DNA of 64,000 nt, taken from CAMEON01 sp045577755. GTDB taxonomy: Bacteria > Bacillota > Clostridia > Oscillospirales > CAG-272. A program made the translations under genes and the position numbers. Within the stretch, counting starts at the first letter, position 1, and every line of letters starts with the position of its first letter. Shown piece by piece: positions 1 through 7,702 of this stretch. The notes beneath the pieces were generated by a model. The model was given only the letters and a program-made list of their open reading frames with translations, ran no database searches and was not told the origin of the DNA. The DNA is taken from positions 1 through 64,000 of the forward strand of contig JAZNJA010000090.1 in NCBI GenBank assembly GCA_045577755.1, read 5' to 3'.

Positions 1-199
1 CCTCAGTGGGTGCTTCGGTGGGAGCCTCAGTAGGGGCCTCGGTGGGGGCTTCGGTAGGCGCGTCGGTAGCCTCCTCGGTGGGAGCCTCGGTAGCCGCGTC
101 GGTGGGGGCCTCGGTGGTGGGCTCGTCGGGGGTCTTATCGCAAGCGGCCACGCACAGGGCGAGGGTCAGGATCAGGGCGAAGAGCAACAGTTTTTTCAT
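1..199 (-). CDS. Lipoprotein, N-terminal part only (runs off the window edge)
   Basis: The first 66 codons of a minus-strand gene are present and the rest lies outside the window. The start begins MKKLLLFALI and ends a hydrophobic signal in LCVAAC, a lipobox with Cys20 as the expected lipidated residue. After DKTPDEPTTEAPTD comes a repetitive Thr-Glu-Ala-Pro linker made of near-identical 12-base units. Such linkers usually hold an extracellular domain away from the membrane, and similar ones occur in the proteins at 3773-7045, 16397-19078 and 38990-41188. GGAGATAATACC before the ATG is the ribosome binding site. The functional domain is not visible, so no function is assigned. Confidence 0.85.
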   Translation of the reverse strand, partial: MKKLLLFALILTLALCVAACDKTPDEPTTEAPTDAATEAPTEEATDAPTEAPTEAPTEAPTEAPTE

Positions 200-237
200 G
201 GTATTATCTCCTTACTGTATACTGTATGGGGGATGGA

Positions 238-1623
238 TCACATGGAGCCGACGGTTCTGGGGTACATCAGCACGTCGCGGATATTCTGCACGCCCGTGAT
301 ATACATGAGCATACGCTCAAAGCCCAGGCCGAAGCCGCTGTGGGGGACGGAACCGTACTTACGGGTATCCAAGTAGGCCTCGTAGCTCTCCAGAGGCATA
401 TTGCGGGCGGTCATGGCGGCCACCAGCTTATCGTAGTCAGCCTCACGCTCGGAGCAGCCGATGATCTCGCCGATGCCGGGCACCAAGAGGTCGGTGGCGG
501 CCACGGTCTTGCCGTCGGGGTTCTGCTTCATGTAGAAGGACTTGATGGCGGCGGGGTAGTTGACCACGAAGACGGGACGGCCGAAGTGCTCGTCGGTGAG
601 GTACTTCTCATGCTCGGTCTGGAGGTCACAGCCCCACTCCACGGGGTACTTGAAGTCCTTCCCTGCGGCGGCGGCGGCCTTGAGGATCTCGATGGCGTCG
701 GTGTAGTCCAGCTTGACGAAATCGTTCGCGAGCATCCTGTTCAGCTTGTCGATGACGCCCTTCTCCACCCACTGGTTGAAGAACTCCATCTCCTCGGGGC
801 AATGATCCATAACGTCCTTGACGATGTACTTGATGAAGTCCTCGGCGATCTCGATGATATCGTGGATATCGCAGAAGCAGACCTCGGGCTCCACGTGCCA
901 GAACTCGGCTACGTGGCGGGTGGTGTTGGAGTTCTCGGCGCGGAAGGTGGGGCCGAAGGTGTAGATACGGCCCAGACCCATAGCGGCCATCTCACCCTCC
1001 AGCTGGGCGGAGACGGTCAGGCCTGCCTTGCGGCCGAAGAAATCGTTTGCATAGTATTCGGCCTCGCTCTCGGCGGTGGCGTTCCAGGGGAGGGTGGTGA
1101 CGCGGAACATCTCACCTGCGCCCTCGCAGTCGGAGCCGGTGATGATGGGGGGATGGACGTAGCGGTAGCCGTTCTTGTGGAAGTACTGATGGATGGACTG
1201 GGCCAGCTGATCGCGGACGGCGAAGACCGCCTCGAAGTAGCGGGCGCGGACACGGAGGTGGGGGATGGTACGGAGATACTCCAGAGTATGGCGCTTCTTC
1301 TGGAGAGGATAGTCGGAGGGACACTTACCCAGGACGGTCAGGGTCTCCACGTTCATCTCGATCCCGTTGCGGTCGGAGGCGACGATGGTACCCGTAGCGG
1401 TGAGGGACGCGCCCACGGCCATGGCGTCGCGGTAGACGCTCTCGTCCATCTTCTCCTTGTCGATGACCAGCTGAAGGCTGCGGAAGCAGGAGCCGTCGTT
1501 GACCTCCAGGAAGGAGACGTTCTTGGAATCTCTGGCGGTACGCACCCAACCGCAGATGACGGGGGAGGTACCCACGAAGGACTCGGACTCGGCAAACAGC
1601 TTTTTGATGTCGGTGTGTTTCAT
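238..1623 (-). CDS. asnS: Asparagine--tRNA ligase
   Basis: A full-length class IIb aminoacyl-tRNA synthetase of 461 residues, the usual AsnRS length, which charges tRNA-Asn in the cytoplasm. An N-terminal OB-fold anticodon-binding domain (about residues 15-105, with VRTARDSKNVSFLEVNDG) is followed by the catalytic domain. Motif 2 is seen as FRAENSNTTRHVAEFWHVE and motif 3 as GFGLGFERMLMYITG. AsnRS is preferred over AspRS because of the overall length, the FRAENSNTTRH form of motif 2 and the absence of the large AspRS insertion. It has its own promoter at 1668-1696 and a GGAG site before the ATG. No T-box is seen in the short leader, so regulation looks constitutive. Confidence 0.95.
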   Translation of the reverse strand: MKHTDIKKLFAESESFVGTSPVICGWVRTARDSKNVSFLEVNDGSCFRSLQLVIDKEKMDESVYRDAMAVGASLTATGTIVASDRNGIEMNVETLTVLGKCPSDYPLQKKRHTLEYLRTIPHLRVRARYFEAVFAVRDQLAQSIHQYFHKNGYRYVHPPIITGSDCEGAGEMFRVTTLPWNATAESEAEYYANDFFGRKAGLTVSAQLEGEMAAMGLGRIYTFGPTFRAENSNTTRHVAEFWHVEPEVCFCDIHDIIEIAEDFIKYIVKDVMDHCPEEMEFFNQWVEKGVIDKLNRMLANDFVKLDYTDAIEILKAAAAAGKDFKYPVEWGCDLQTEHEKYLTDEHFGRPVFVVNYPAAIKSFYMKQNPDGKTVAATDLLVPGIGEIIGCSEREADYDKLVAAMTARNMPLESYEAYLDTRKYGSVPHSGFGLGFERMLMYITGVQNIRDVLMYPRTVGSM

Positions 1624-1667
1624 GGTATGTTACTCCAATCTTGGATTTTTGCAAATTATCACCTTTT

Positions 1668-1696
1668 ATTATAGCACAGAATCTCTGTATTTACAA
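1668..1696 (-). promoter_or_regulatory. Promoter of asnS
   Basis: On the minus strand TTGTAA and TATAAT are separated by 17 bases, and TGC immediately precedes the -10 (extended -10). It lies about 45 bases upstream of the asnS ATG. Confidence 0.7.
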
Positions 1697-1724
1697 GGGG
1701 TTTGGGAATATTTTTTTGAAATAT

Positions 1725-1760
1725 GGAAAAATACCCCCATCCTCGGCGGGATAGGGGTAT
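1725..1760 (-). terminator. Rho-independent terminator after the anti-sigma gene
   Basis: Read on the minus strand, an ATACCCC/GGGGGTAT-type hairpin with a CGCC loop is followed by TTTTTCC. It lies about 50 bases past the stop codon at 1813. A second small hairpin (GTCGGATA...TATCCGAC) at 1778-1797 lies between the stop codon and the terminator. Confidence 0.75.
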
Positions 1761-1812
1761 GGGGTTATGCGGAGGTGTCGGATACCTCTATCCGACCCTC
1801 CATGATCTATGA

Positions 1813-2826
1813 TTATTCAGCTTGCTGTTCGATAGGAATAATATACCACAAATTCGTGAGATTATTATATTCCTTTCCCACATCACTCTGGAACGTGTAT
1901 TCTGCTTCAATGCAAAAATATACGCACTCCACACCGTTCTGCTCGATAATTTCTTTCTCACTTATTTCCCCCAATTGAACAGGACCGAACGCAGCTATTT
2001 CCGTATTTTGAACATCTTCAGCAACCAAAGCTCGAATCTCGTCATCCGTAGGCAGATCCGATTCAGCTGCCGTGATTGCGTGGGGAACATCCTTATACCA
2101 ATTACAAAGGCTACCATCAGGCATAATACCGAGAGATATGGAATCGGGGAGCTGATAATCTCCCAATTTATTGTACCACGTGATCGTACGGTAGCCTTCG
2201 TATTTTATTACAGAAAACTCATAGGAATCGAAATCGGCAAAATCAGCCATGGCTTGTTCAACAAGTTGGATCAATTCTGCATCATTATTGGCCGCAGTCA
2301 CATCTACATGAGCCATGTAGAAAAAGCCTGTTCGGAAAAGAGTTCCGTCATCCGTCAGCAAAACATACGGAGAGTCACTTTTACTCCACCCTTCTATATC
2401 GAGGTAATACTCGTGTACCAAAGCATCCTGTCTTGGGTAGAAATAGGATTGATTATAGGTCAACGGATATTCCACCCCATTCAGAACAAACACCTGCCCC
2501 TCGGGATGCTCGGCCCAGTCCACCGCCTGTACGTACATATTGGTGGCTCCATCGGGCCCCCACGCCTCGTCGGAATAGTGGGATTTATACACCCGTTGCA
2601 GAGAAAAGCGAGAGGTCTCGGCGGGCGCGGCCGGCTCCTTCATCAGCATGGGTGCCACTACAGCCCCCACCGCCACCACCACAGCCAGAGCGGCCGCAAC
2701 GGCAGCCAACCGCAGGAATTTTGTCCTTCGTCCCACCGCGACCGGCGCAGCCGCATCAGGCGCGGCCTCCAGAATATACCGAGGGTCGATGCCCTCCATA
2801 GCATTGAATGCGGTCTTTCCTTTCAT
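1813..2826 (-). CDS. Single-pass membrane protein, probable anti-sigma factor partner
   Basis: The 337-residue protein has a short cytoplasmic N-terminus (about 37 residues, MKGKTAFNAMEGIDPRYI), one transmembrane helix (about residues 38-61, rich in Ala and Val) and a long extracytoplasmic domain with many Tyr, Trp and acidic residues. Its ATG overlaps the stop codon of the sigma-factor gene (ATGA), so the two are translationally coupled. That arrangement and topology are typical of sigma/anti-sigma pairs in Clostridia. I do not recognise the extracellular domain. The 3' two thirds of the gene is clearly AT-richer than the first 300 bases, which suggests the sensor domain has a different history from the anchor. 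The role as anti-sigma factor is inferred from context. Confidence 0.7.
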   Translation of the reverse strand: MKGKTAFNAMEGIDPRYILEAAPDAAAPVAVGRRTKFLRLAAVAAALAVVVAVGAVVAPMLMKEPAAPAETSRFSLQRVYKSHYSDEAWGPDGATNMYVQAVDWAEHPEGQVFVLNGVEYPLTYNQSYFYPRQDALVHEYYLDIEGWSKSDSPYVLLTDDGTLFRTGFFYMAHVDVTAANNDAELIQLVEQAMADFADFDSYEFSVIKYEGYRTITWYNKLGDYQLPDSISLGIMPDGSLCNWYKDVPHAITAAESDLPTDDEIRALVAEDVQNTEIAAFGPVQLGEISEKEIIEQNGVECVYFCIEAEYTFQSDVGKEYNNLTNLWYIIPIEQQAE

Positions 2827-3365
2827 AACTTGTAACCCCTTTCTTCCAAAAATTTTCGGAGCTTATTTCTTGTCTTGTAGAGCTTCACCGTGACGGCGTT
2901 GACGGTCATGCCCTCCGCTTTCGCCAGCTCGGCGGGCATCATGGCGTACCAGTAGCGGCGGACGAAGAGACGGCGGTCGGTGTCCTTCAGCCCCGCCAGG
3001 AACTCGTTGAGCAGCTCGGGCAGCTCCTCCGCCGCCTCCTCGGGGGCGGGGATGCAGGCCTCCAGCTCCTCGAAGGCCACCTCCAGCTCCCGGTTGCGCT
3101 TGGCGGCGCGGCTCTCGTGGTAGCGGTTGATGGACAGGCGGCGGGTCAGGACGGCGACGTAGGCCTTGAGGGAGGACGGCTCGTCGGGCGGGATGCTGTT
3201 CCACGCCTTGAGGTAGACGTCGCTGACGCACTCCTCGGCGTCCTGCTCGCTGTCCAGGATGTCCCGAGCGATGGTCATGCAGTATCTGCCGTACCGCTCC
3301 GCCGTCTCGGCGATAGCCCGCTCGTCACGGGCGAAAAACAGGCGGATGATGTCGCTGTCGGTCAT
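2823..3365 (-). CDS. ECF-type sigma-70 family RNA polymerase sigma factor
   Basis: A 180-residue protein with a sigma region 2 (about residues 10-75, including ARDILDSEQDAEECVSDVYL and KAWNSIPP) and a region 4 helix-turn-helix (about 120-175, RRLFVRRYWYAMMPAELAKA and VNAVTVKLYKTRNKLRKFL). This is the normal ECF layout, directing RNA polymerase to a small regulon. The start MTDSDIIRLFFARDE at 3365 is chosen because GAAAGGAGAGACC precedes it; an upstream in-frame extension to 3608 would run through a repeat element. It overlaps the membrane protein at 1813-2826 by 4 bases, so activity is probably held by that protein until an envelope signal arrives. Confidence 0.9.
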   Translation of the reverse strand: MTDSDIIRLFFARDERAIAETAERYGRYCMTIARDILDSEQDAEECVSDVYLKAWNSIPPDEPSSLKAYVAVLTRRLSINRYHESRAAKRNRELEVAFEELEACIPAPEEAAEELPELLNEFLAGLKDTDRRLFVRRYWYAMMPAELAKAEGMTVNAVTVKLYKTRNKLRKFLEERGYKL

Positions 3366-3426
3366 GGTCTCTCCTTTCTCGGGGCGTCCCCCGAAAAATT
3401 GATTTGTATACGGTCGGGAGGGTTTC

Positions 3427-3600
3427 AAATTGCAGTTTATCGGTCTGTCTTTCGCCCACTTTTGGGCTGTCATCCTGAGCGGAGCCGCTTGCGGCGGAGT
3501 CGAAGGATCTCCTTTGCCGACAAGAGATCCTTCGACTCCGGGCTTCGCCCTCCGCTCAGGATGACAGCCCCAAAAAACAGTTCGACAAACCCAAATTTGA
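3427..3600. repeat. MITE-like element A: imperfect terminal inverted repeats around a palindromic core
   Basis: The ends (3427-3448 and the reverse complement of 3579-3600) match at 16 of 22 positions by eye. Inside, 3462-3575 forms a large hairpin whose arms begin GTCATCCTGAGCGG and end CCGCTCAGGATGAC, with a second paired block GATCTC...GAGATCC near the loop. The same ends recur at 12975-13287 around a different core, and the core recurs alone at 32573-32679. The element fills most of the 407-base gene-free stretch 3366-3772; the rest holds the terminator at 3722-3752 and nothing else I can recognise. Confidence 0.7.
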
Positions 3601-3721
3601 CCTCCCACAAGACCGATACACTCTGAATGAACGCGTTCACCGTGAACGGCTCTTTATCAGCCGTCCATCTACAAGGACAGGAAAAATTTCGGATTCTGTC
3701 CGTTTTCTCAAAACTTTTTTC

Positions 3722-3752
3722 AAAAAACTTGGGACGGCATTTCTGCCGTCCC
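3722..3752 (-). terminator. Terminator of the beta-helix lipoprotein gene
   Basis: On the minus strand a perfect 9-bp stem (GGGACGGCA/TGCCGTCCC, GAAA loop) is followed by AAGTTTTTTG. It lies just past the stop codon at 3773. Confidence 0.8.
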
Positions 3753-3772
3753 GGGGGGGTAGGGGTGTTGGA

Positions 3773-6700
3773 TCAATTCAACTGCTGGATGGTGATAGAC
3801 CCGATGAGATACTCCACGGTGGTCAGGCCGTAGAACAAGAGATCGTCGGTGCCGCCGGGGGTGTTGGTATCGAAGGTGACGGTCAGCAGTCGGCTGTTGT
3901 CGGGATCCGCCTCGATCTTGTAGCTGACCTCGGCGGAGTTCTGGACGCCGCCCTGCATATGGAGCAGGACGAAGGCGCCGCGAGGCAGGGTGGTGGCCAG
4001 GTTGCCCAGCACGTCGTAGACCTGCATGGTGATGCGGAACTTGCGGCCGCCCGTCAGGTTGTTGGGAAGCGAGCCGAAGGTGAGGTTCTCGCCCGCGTAG
4101 TAGAAGGTATCGCCGAAGCCGTTTTTGCGGAGGAGCTCGGCGGTCTTCTCGGGCAGGAGGGCGGTGGAGGCGTAGGCACCCACGCCCGTATTCATGAGAT
4201 TGCCCTCGGTGAAATCGAAGGTGTAGCCTGCCTTCAGCTCCTCCTGGGTCAGGGTATGGAAATCGTTGCGGGAGAGGAAGACGTCGGGCTTGAGGGAGCG
4301 CGCCATGGTGATGGTGAAGTCACCGATGTAGAGATCGGCATAGGCAGTGGGGTTGTTGTTCAGGAAGAACTTCAAGGACTTCTCCCCGGTGTCGCCCACG
4401 GTCCAGTCCATCTCGAAGTGGTAGAAGCCCTCGCCCGTGAAGAGGCCCTCGGCGAGCACGCGGTTACCGGGGGTGCTGTCCATGGCCAGGAGGTAGATCT
4501 TGGTGCCGTCCTTGGGCACCATGGGGGAGGCGATGTAGGCGTCGATGGAGATGTGGTAGGTCTTGCCCTGGACGTAGTAGCCCTTATCGGTGAATGCGGT
4601 GAAGTCGCCCATGTCACCCTTGACGTGGAGCACCGTACCCGAGGTAAAGCCGCTCTCGGCGTTCAGGATGGCGTTCTTGACCGTCTCGTCGGGGATGGCG
4701 TCGTAGGTCAGAGCCTCGCCATTCTTGCCGATGGTGATCTCCTTGTTCCAGGGGAAGGTATGGCCGTTGTAGAGCTGGTCCGTCGAGGGGTTCGCCCAGG
4801 AGGTGGCGGTGACGTTCACCATACCGATGTACACCGTAGCCCCCGCGGGGATATCAATGTAGAAGCCGGTGTTGCCATCCTCGGAATCGTACAGGCAGGC
4901 GGCACTTGCGATGGCGTTGGCCTGCTCGAAGAGGGTACCGTTCACAGGAGTGGCGGTGTCTCCCGTGAGGAAGCCGGCGGCGCCGCCCGCGGCGGTGGCG
5001 TAGTAGTTGATGGAGAACATATAGGACTTGCCCGGGGTATGGAAGTGGTAGAGGAAATCAGCGGACAGGCCGTTCAGGATATAGCGGGTGCCGCTCTCAC
5101 CGCCCGTCAGCACCAGCACGCGGTCCATGAAGCCCGCGTTGGCGGCCAGGGCGTCGCGGATGGCGGTATCCTCCAGCTTGGAGAGGGGCAGGATCCGACC
5201 GCCCTCCACCTGCATCATGATATAGGTCCAGTCGTAGGTGACGGTATTGACGAAGTCCACCTCGGTAGGCTCAATGACTACGGGGACGCGGGTCATCTTG
5301 CGGTTTTGGTAGGTGAACAGGCCCTCCTCGGTCCAGGTCTCGGACTCGGTGACCTCCACGTTACGGCCCTTGGAGATCTTGGCGCCGTCGTTGAAGGTAC
5401 AGCCCCAGAAGCCAATATCCTTGATGGCGCCGCGTATGGAAGCGCCGGCCGCGCCGATGTCCAGGCTGCCGCCGTTGAAGGTGCAGCCCACGTAGTCGAT
5501 GTTACCGGGGATGGGACCCTCCACGCTGCCGTCCTCGCGGATCCAGGTGATGAGCATATCGAAAACGCAGTTCTCGATGCGGATCTCACGGCGGAAGCGG
5601 AAGGTACCCGTGAAGCGGGAGTTGGTGACGGTGGAGCCGGGGGCGCAGGTGTCACGGTTGCCCACGAGCCAGCCCTCCTCCATCTTGCGGAGGCTCTCGC
5701 CGTAGTCCAGCACGATATCCGTGGTGCCGTTGGGGTTCTGGACCACGCGGCGGACGGTGGCCTTGCCCGCGTACACGCCCTTGGAGCTGAACACCTCGAT
5801 GACGTCGCCCTCGCGGCAGTTGAAGGGATGGTAGGAGCCGTGGGTGTACATCTCGTACTGGGTGACGGTGAACTGGTTGCCGTTCTTGACCGAGGTGATG
5901 TAGCCCAGGGTATTGCTGACGTTGAAGACGTCGTCGAACAGAACCCCCACGTCGCACTCGTTCCAATGGATGGGACGGCGGTTGTCCTTGACGTGGTAGC
6001 CGTCGCGCCAGGAGACCATCTTGATCTCGCGGTCGTTCTCCTCGCCGGGGATGTAGTCCACGTTCTCGAAGTAGATCTCGGCGTCGTTGTCGCGGACGTT
6101 GGCGATGAAGCTGGGGGCCGCCCAGACCTCGATGTTCTCAAAGACCATACAGCCCGTATTGGAGGCGATGTACATGATCTCGCTCAGGGCGTTACCGATA
6201 CCGGGGTTGGGCAAAAATACCTTGTCCCCCACCGCGTAGCCGTGGCTATCGGTCTGGTACTCCACCTTGACCTCCTTGGAGGCGGTTTTGGTCATGGTAT
6301 TGATGAACCGGTGAGGTCTCTCCTGCTTGCCCTCGTTGTACTCGATGGAGAAATTGGTATAGCCGCGGCTGTCGTTGAATCCCTGGTTGGGCTCGATGTC
6401 GGTGGTGTAGGTGACGTGCGCGCCGTTCACCGCCTTGACGGTACCCACCAGGTAGGGGGAGACTGCCAGATCCAGCTTCATGTTGCAGATGCGGATATCA
6501 TTACAGTTCAGCATGGCATAGTAGCTGATACCGGGGGCGAAGCGGAAGACGGATCCGCCGCCGTCAACGGTGACACCGTCGGCACCGGTCATGGCGAAGG
6601 GAGAGCCAAAGGGGCCTGTGCTGCGGTCGGTGGTGCCGATGTAGTAGACCTTGCCCGACTCGAACTGCAGGGTGGCCTGCTGCTCCATGGCCGCCACGAT

Positions 6701-7045
6701 GGCGCGGCCAATGGCGGGGCCGTCGTCGGTCTTACCGTCGCCCTTGACACCGAAGTCGGCGGCCTTCAGGACCACCTCGGACTTGGCGCCCGCCTGCTCC
6801 TTAGGGTACTCGGAGCGGTTGATGGGCTCGGGGACGGGATCGGTCTCGGGCTCGGTGGGAGCCTCGGTGGGCATCTCGGTGCCTTCGTCTGTGGGTGCTT
6901 CCCCACTCTCGTCGGGGGTGTCGGGAGCCACGGTGGATCCGTCGGTGGTGTCGGTGGTGGGATCGTCACCTCTACAGGCGACAAAGCCCAGGCAAAGGGC
7001 GAGGGTCAAAAGCGCGATCAGGAACAAGATGCTTTTGCGCTTCAT
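3773..7045 (-). CDS. Large lipoprotein with a pectate-lyase-like right-handed beta-helix domain
   Basis: The 1090-residue protein has a lipoprotein signal (MKRKSILFLIALLTLALCLG, lipobox GFVAC, Cys24), an acidic Thr/Pro/Glu linker, then a beta-helix region opening with VLKAADFGVKGDGKTDDGPAI (about residues 90-110), the hallmark start of the pectate lyase 3 superfamily. Short beta-strand turns with N-rich coils continue to about residue 580. The C-terminal 450 residues form two or three beta-sandwich-like modules that could bind carbohydrate. A role at the cell surface in glycan binding or cleavage is likely, but I cannot identify catalytic residues or a substrate. GAAAGGAG precedes the ATG, with its own promoter at 7148-7176. 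Confidence 0.8.
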   Translation of the reverse strand: MKRKSILFLIALLTLALCLGFVACRGDDPTTDTTDGSTVAPDTPDESGEAPTDEGTEMPTEAPTEPETDPVPEPINRSEYPKEQAGAKSEVVLKAADFGVKGDGKTDDGPAIGRAIVAAMEQQATLQFESGKVYYIGTTDRSTGPFGSPFAMTGADGVTVDGGGSVFRFAPGISYYAMLNCNDIRICNMKLDLAVSPYLVGTVKAVNGAHVTYTTDIEPNQGFNDSRGYTNFSIEYNEGKQERPHRFINTMTKTASKEVKVEYQTDSHGYAVGDKVFLPNPGIGNALSEIMYIASNTGCMVFENIEVWAAPSFIANVRDNDAEIYFENVDYIPGEENDREIKMVSWRDGYHVKDNRRPIHWNECDVGVLFDDVFNVSNTLGYITSVKNGNQFTVTQYEMYTHGSYHPFNCREGDVIEVFSSKGVYAGKATVRRVVQNPNGTTDIVLDYGESLRKMEEGWLVGNRDTCAPGSTVTNSRFTGTFRFRREIRIENCVFDMLITWIREDGSVEGPIPGNIDYVGCTFNGGSLDIGAAGASIRGAIKDIGFWGCTFNDGAKISKGRNVEVTESETWTEEGLFTYQNRKMTRVPVVIEPTEVDFVNTVTYDWTYIMMQVEGGRILPLSKLEDTAIRDALAANAGFMDRVLVLTGGESGTRYILNGLSADFLYHFHTPGKSYMFSINYYATAAGGAAGFLTGDTATPVNGTLFEQANAIASAACLYDSEDGNTGFYIDIPAGATVYIGMVNVTATSWANPSTDQLYNGHTFPWNKEITIGKNGEALTYDAIPDETVKNAILNAESGFTSGTVLHVKGDMGDFTAFTDKGYYVQGKTYHISIDAYIASPMVPKDGTKIYLLAMDSTPGNRVLAEGLFTGEGFYHFEMDWTVGDTGEKSLKFFLNNNPTAYADLYIGDFTITMARSLKPDVFLSRNDFHTLTQEELKAGYTFDFTEGNLMNTGVGAYASTALLPEKTAELLRKNGFGDTFYYAGENLTFGSLPNNLTGGRKFRITMQVYDVLGNLATTLPRGAFVLLHMQGGVQNSAEVSYKIEADPDNSRLLTVTFDTNTPGGTDDLLFYGLTTVEYLIGSITIQQLN

Positions 7046-7147
7046 AGGCGGTCTCCTTTCTCATGCCCCGCGGCGGGGGTATGGACAGAGGACAGTCCGG
7101 GGGAAAATACCCCTCGGAGCAGGTCTTCCTTCCGTCGATATAGCACT

Positions 7148-7176
7148 ATTATAGCATAACCCCTCGCAAAATGCAA
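7148..7176 (-). promoter_or_regulatory. Promoter of the beta-helix lipoprotein gene
   Basis: On the minus strand TTGCAT and TATAAT lie 17 bases apart with TGC just before the -10, about 100 bases upstream of the ATG. It is divergent from the his promoter, with about 115 bases between them. Confidence 0.7.
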
Positions 7177-7292
7177 GATTTTTTTATGAAATATATATAA
7201 AGGTAAGCAGGCTTTTCCGCCCTCTCTTGAAAATCATCACCTTGCACAAAATCAGTGCGCTCTTTTCGTGCAAACCGCCTCTTCTTTGGGGC

Positions 7293-7321
7293 TTGACAAA
7301 TCCGCCGTTTTGTATTATAAT
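7293..7321 (+). promoter_or_regulatory. Consensus promoter of the histidine operon
   Basis: A perfect TTGACA, a 17-base spacer and a perfect TATAAT. Transcription should start near 7328, giving a short leader of about 45 bases before the hisR/yerC ATG. Such a strong promoter implies control by a repressor. Confidence 0.85.
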
Positions 7322-7328
7322 GGTGCAA

Positions 7329-7345
7329 TAGTTTTTACTACACTA
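7329..7345 (+). promoter_or_regulatory. Candidate operator for the TrpR-family regulator
   Basis: TAGTTTTTACTACACTA is an imperfect palindrome (TAGT at one end, ACTA at the other, 5 of 8 symmetric pairs) lying on the predicted transcription start. TrpR-family proteins bind sites containing ACTAGT-like half-sites, and YerC/HisR proteins have been proposed to repress his genes in Gram-positive bacteria. Position and symmetry fit; binding is inferred. Confidence 0.45.
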
Positions 7346-7371
7346 AAGTGATAAAGGAGACCGAACGTCCC

Positions 7372-7677
7372 ATGAAGCCTCTTCATAATCCCGACGTGGA
7401 CGCCCTTTTCGAAGCTATCCTGGCCATGAAGACCGTGGAGGAGTGCTACGCCTTCTTCGAGGACGCCTGCACCATCAAGGAGATCCTCGACGTGTCCCAA
7501 AGACTCAAGGCCGCCAAGATGCTCTCCTCGGGGGCCAACTACGCCGACATCAGCCGTGAGACCGGCATGAGCACCGCCACCATCAGCCGCGTGTCCAAGT
7601 GCCTGGAGTACGGCGCGGGGGGCTACCGACTCGCCATCGAGCGGGTGGGAGCGTTCCCTTCGTCCGATTCGGAATAA
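7372..7677 (+). CDS. TrpR/YerC-family regulator, probable histidine operon repressor (HisR)
   Basis: A 101-residue all-helical protein of the Trp-repressor family. The signature is FFEDACTIKEILDVSQRLKA followed by the helix-turn-helix region YADISRETGMSTATISRVSK and CLEYGAGGY. The ATG at 7372 is chosen because AAAGGAG lies 12 bases upstream; the GTG at 7348 would place that site inside the gene. It is the first gene of the his operon, 25 bases before hisZ. Proteins of this type placed with his genes are thought to be histidine-responsive repressors, so it probably regulates its own operon through 7329-7345. The ligand is inferred. Confidence 0.85.
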   Translation: MKPLHNPDVDALFEAILAMKTVEECYAFFEDACTIKEILDVSQRLKAAKMLSSGANYADISRETGMSTATISRVSKCLEYGAGGYRLAIERVGAFPSSDSE

Positions 7678-7702
7678 CTACTGTCAAATAAGGATATTTA
7701 CC

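Noticed and set aside
1..160. Short direct repeats as a CRISPR or satellite array
   Set aside because: They are 12-base codon repeats encoding a TEAP-type linker in frame within a lipoprotein; there are no unique spacers.
226..1674. Long plus-strand open frame (482 codons) opposite asnS
   Set aside because: It is the antisense of a clear asparaginyl-tRNA synthetase. In this GC-rich sequence antisense frames stay open; similar long shadows lie opposite 3773-7045, 16397-19078, 33395-38512, 48521-57346 and 60724-63279.
3401..3430. ECF-type autoregulated promoter (GAAACC ... CGTA on the minus strand) upstream of the sigma factor
   Set aside because: The elements are only about 8-9 bases apart, much closer than the usual 15-17, and they overlap the end of a repeat element.
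2823..3608. An upstream start extending the sigma factor by 81 residues
   Set aside because: The added part is translated from a repeat element and lacks a ribosome site; GAAAGGAGAGACC precedes the ATG at 3365.
7348..7371. GTG start for the hisR/yerC gene
   Set aside because: It would place the AAAGGAG ribosome site inside the coding region; the ATG at 7372 gives the usual family length.
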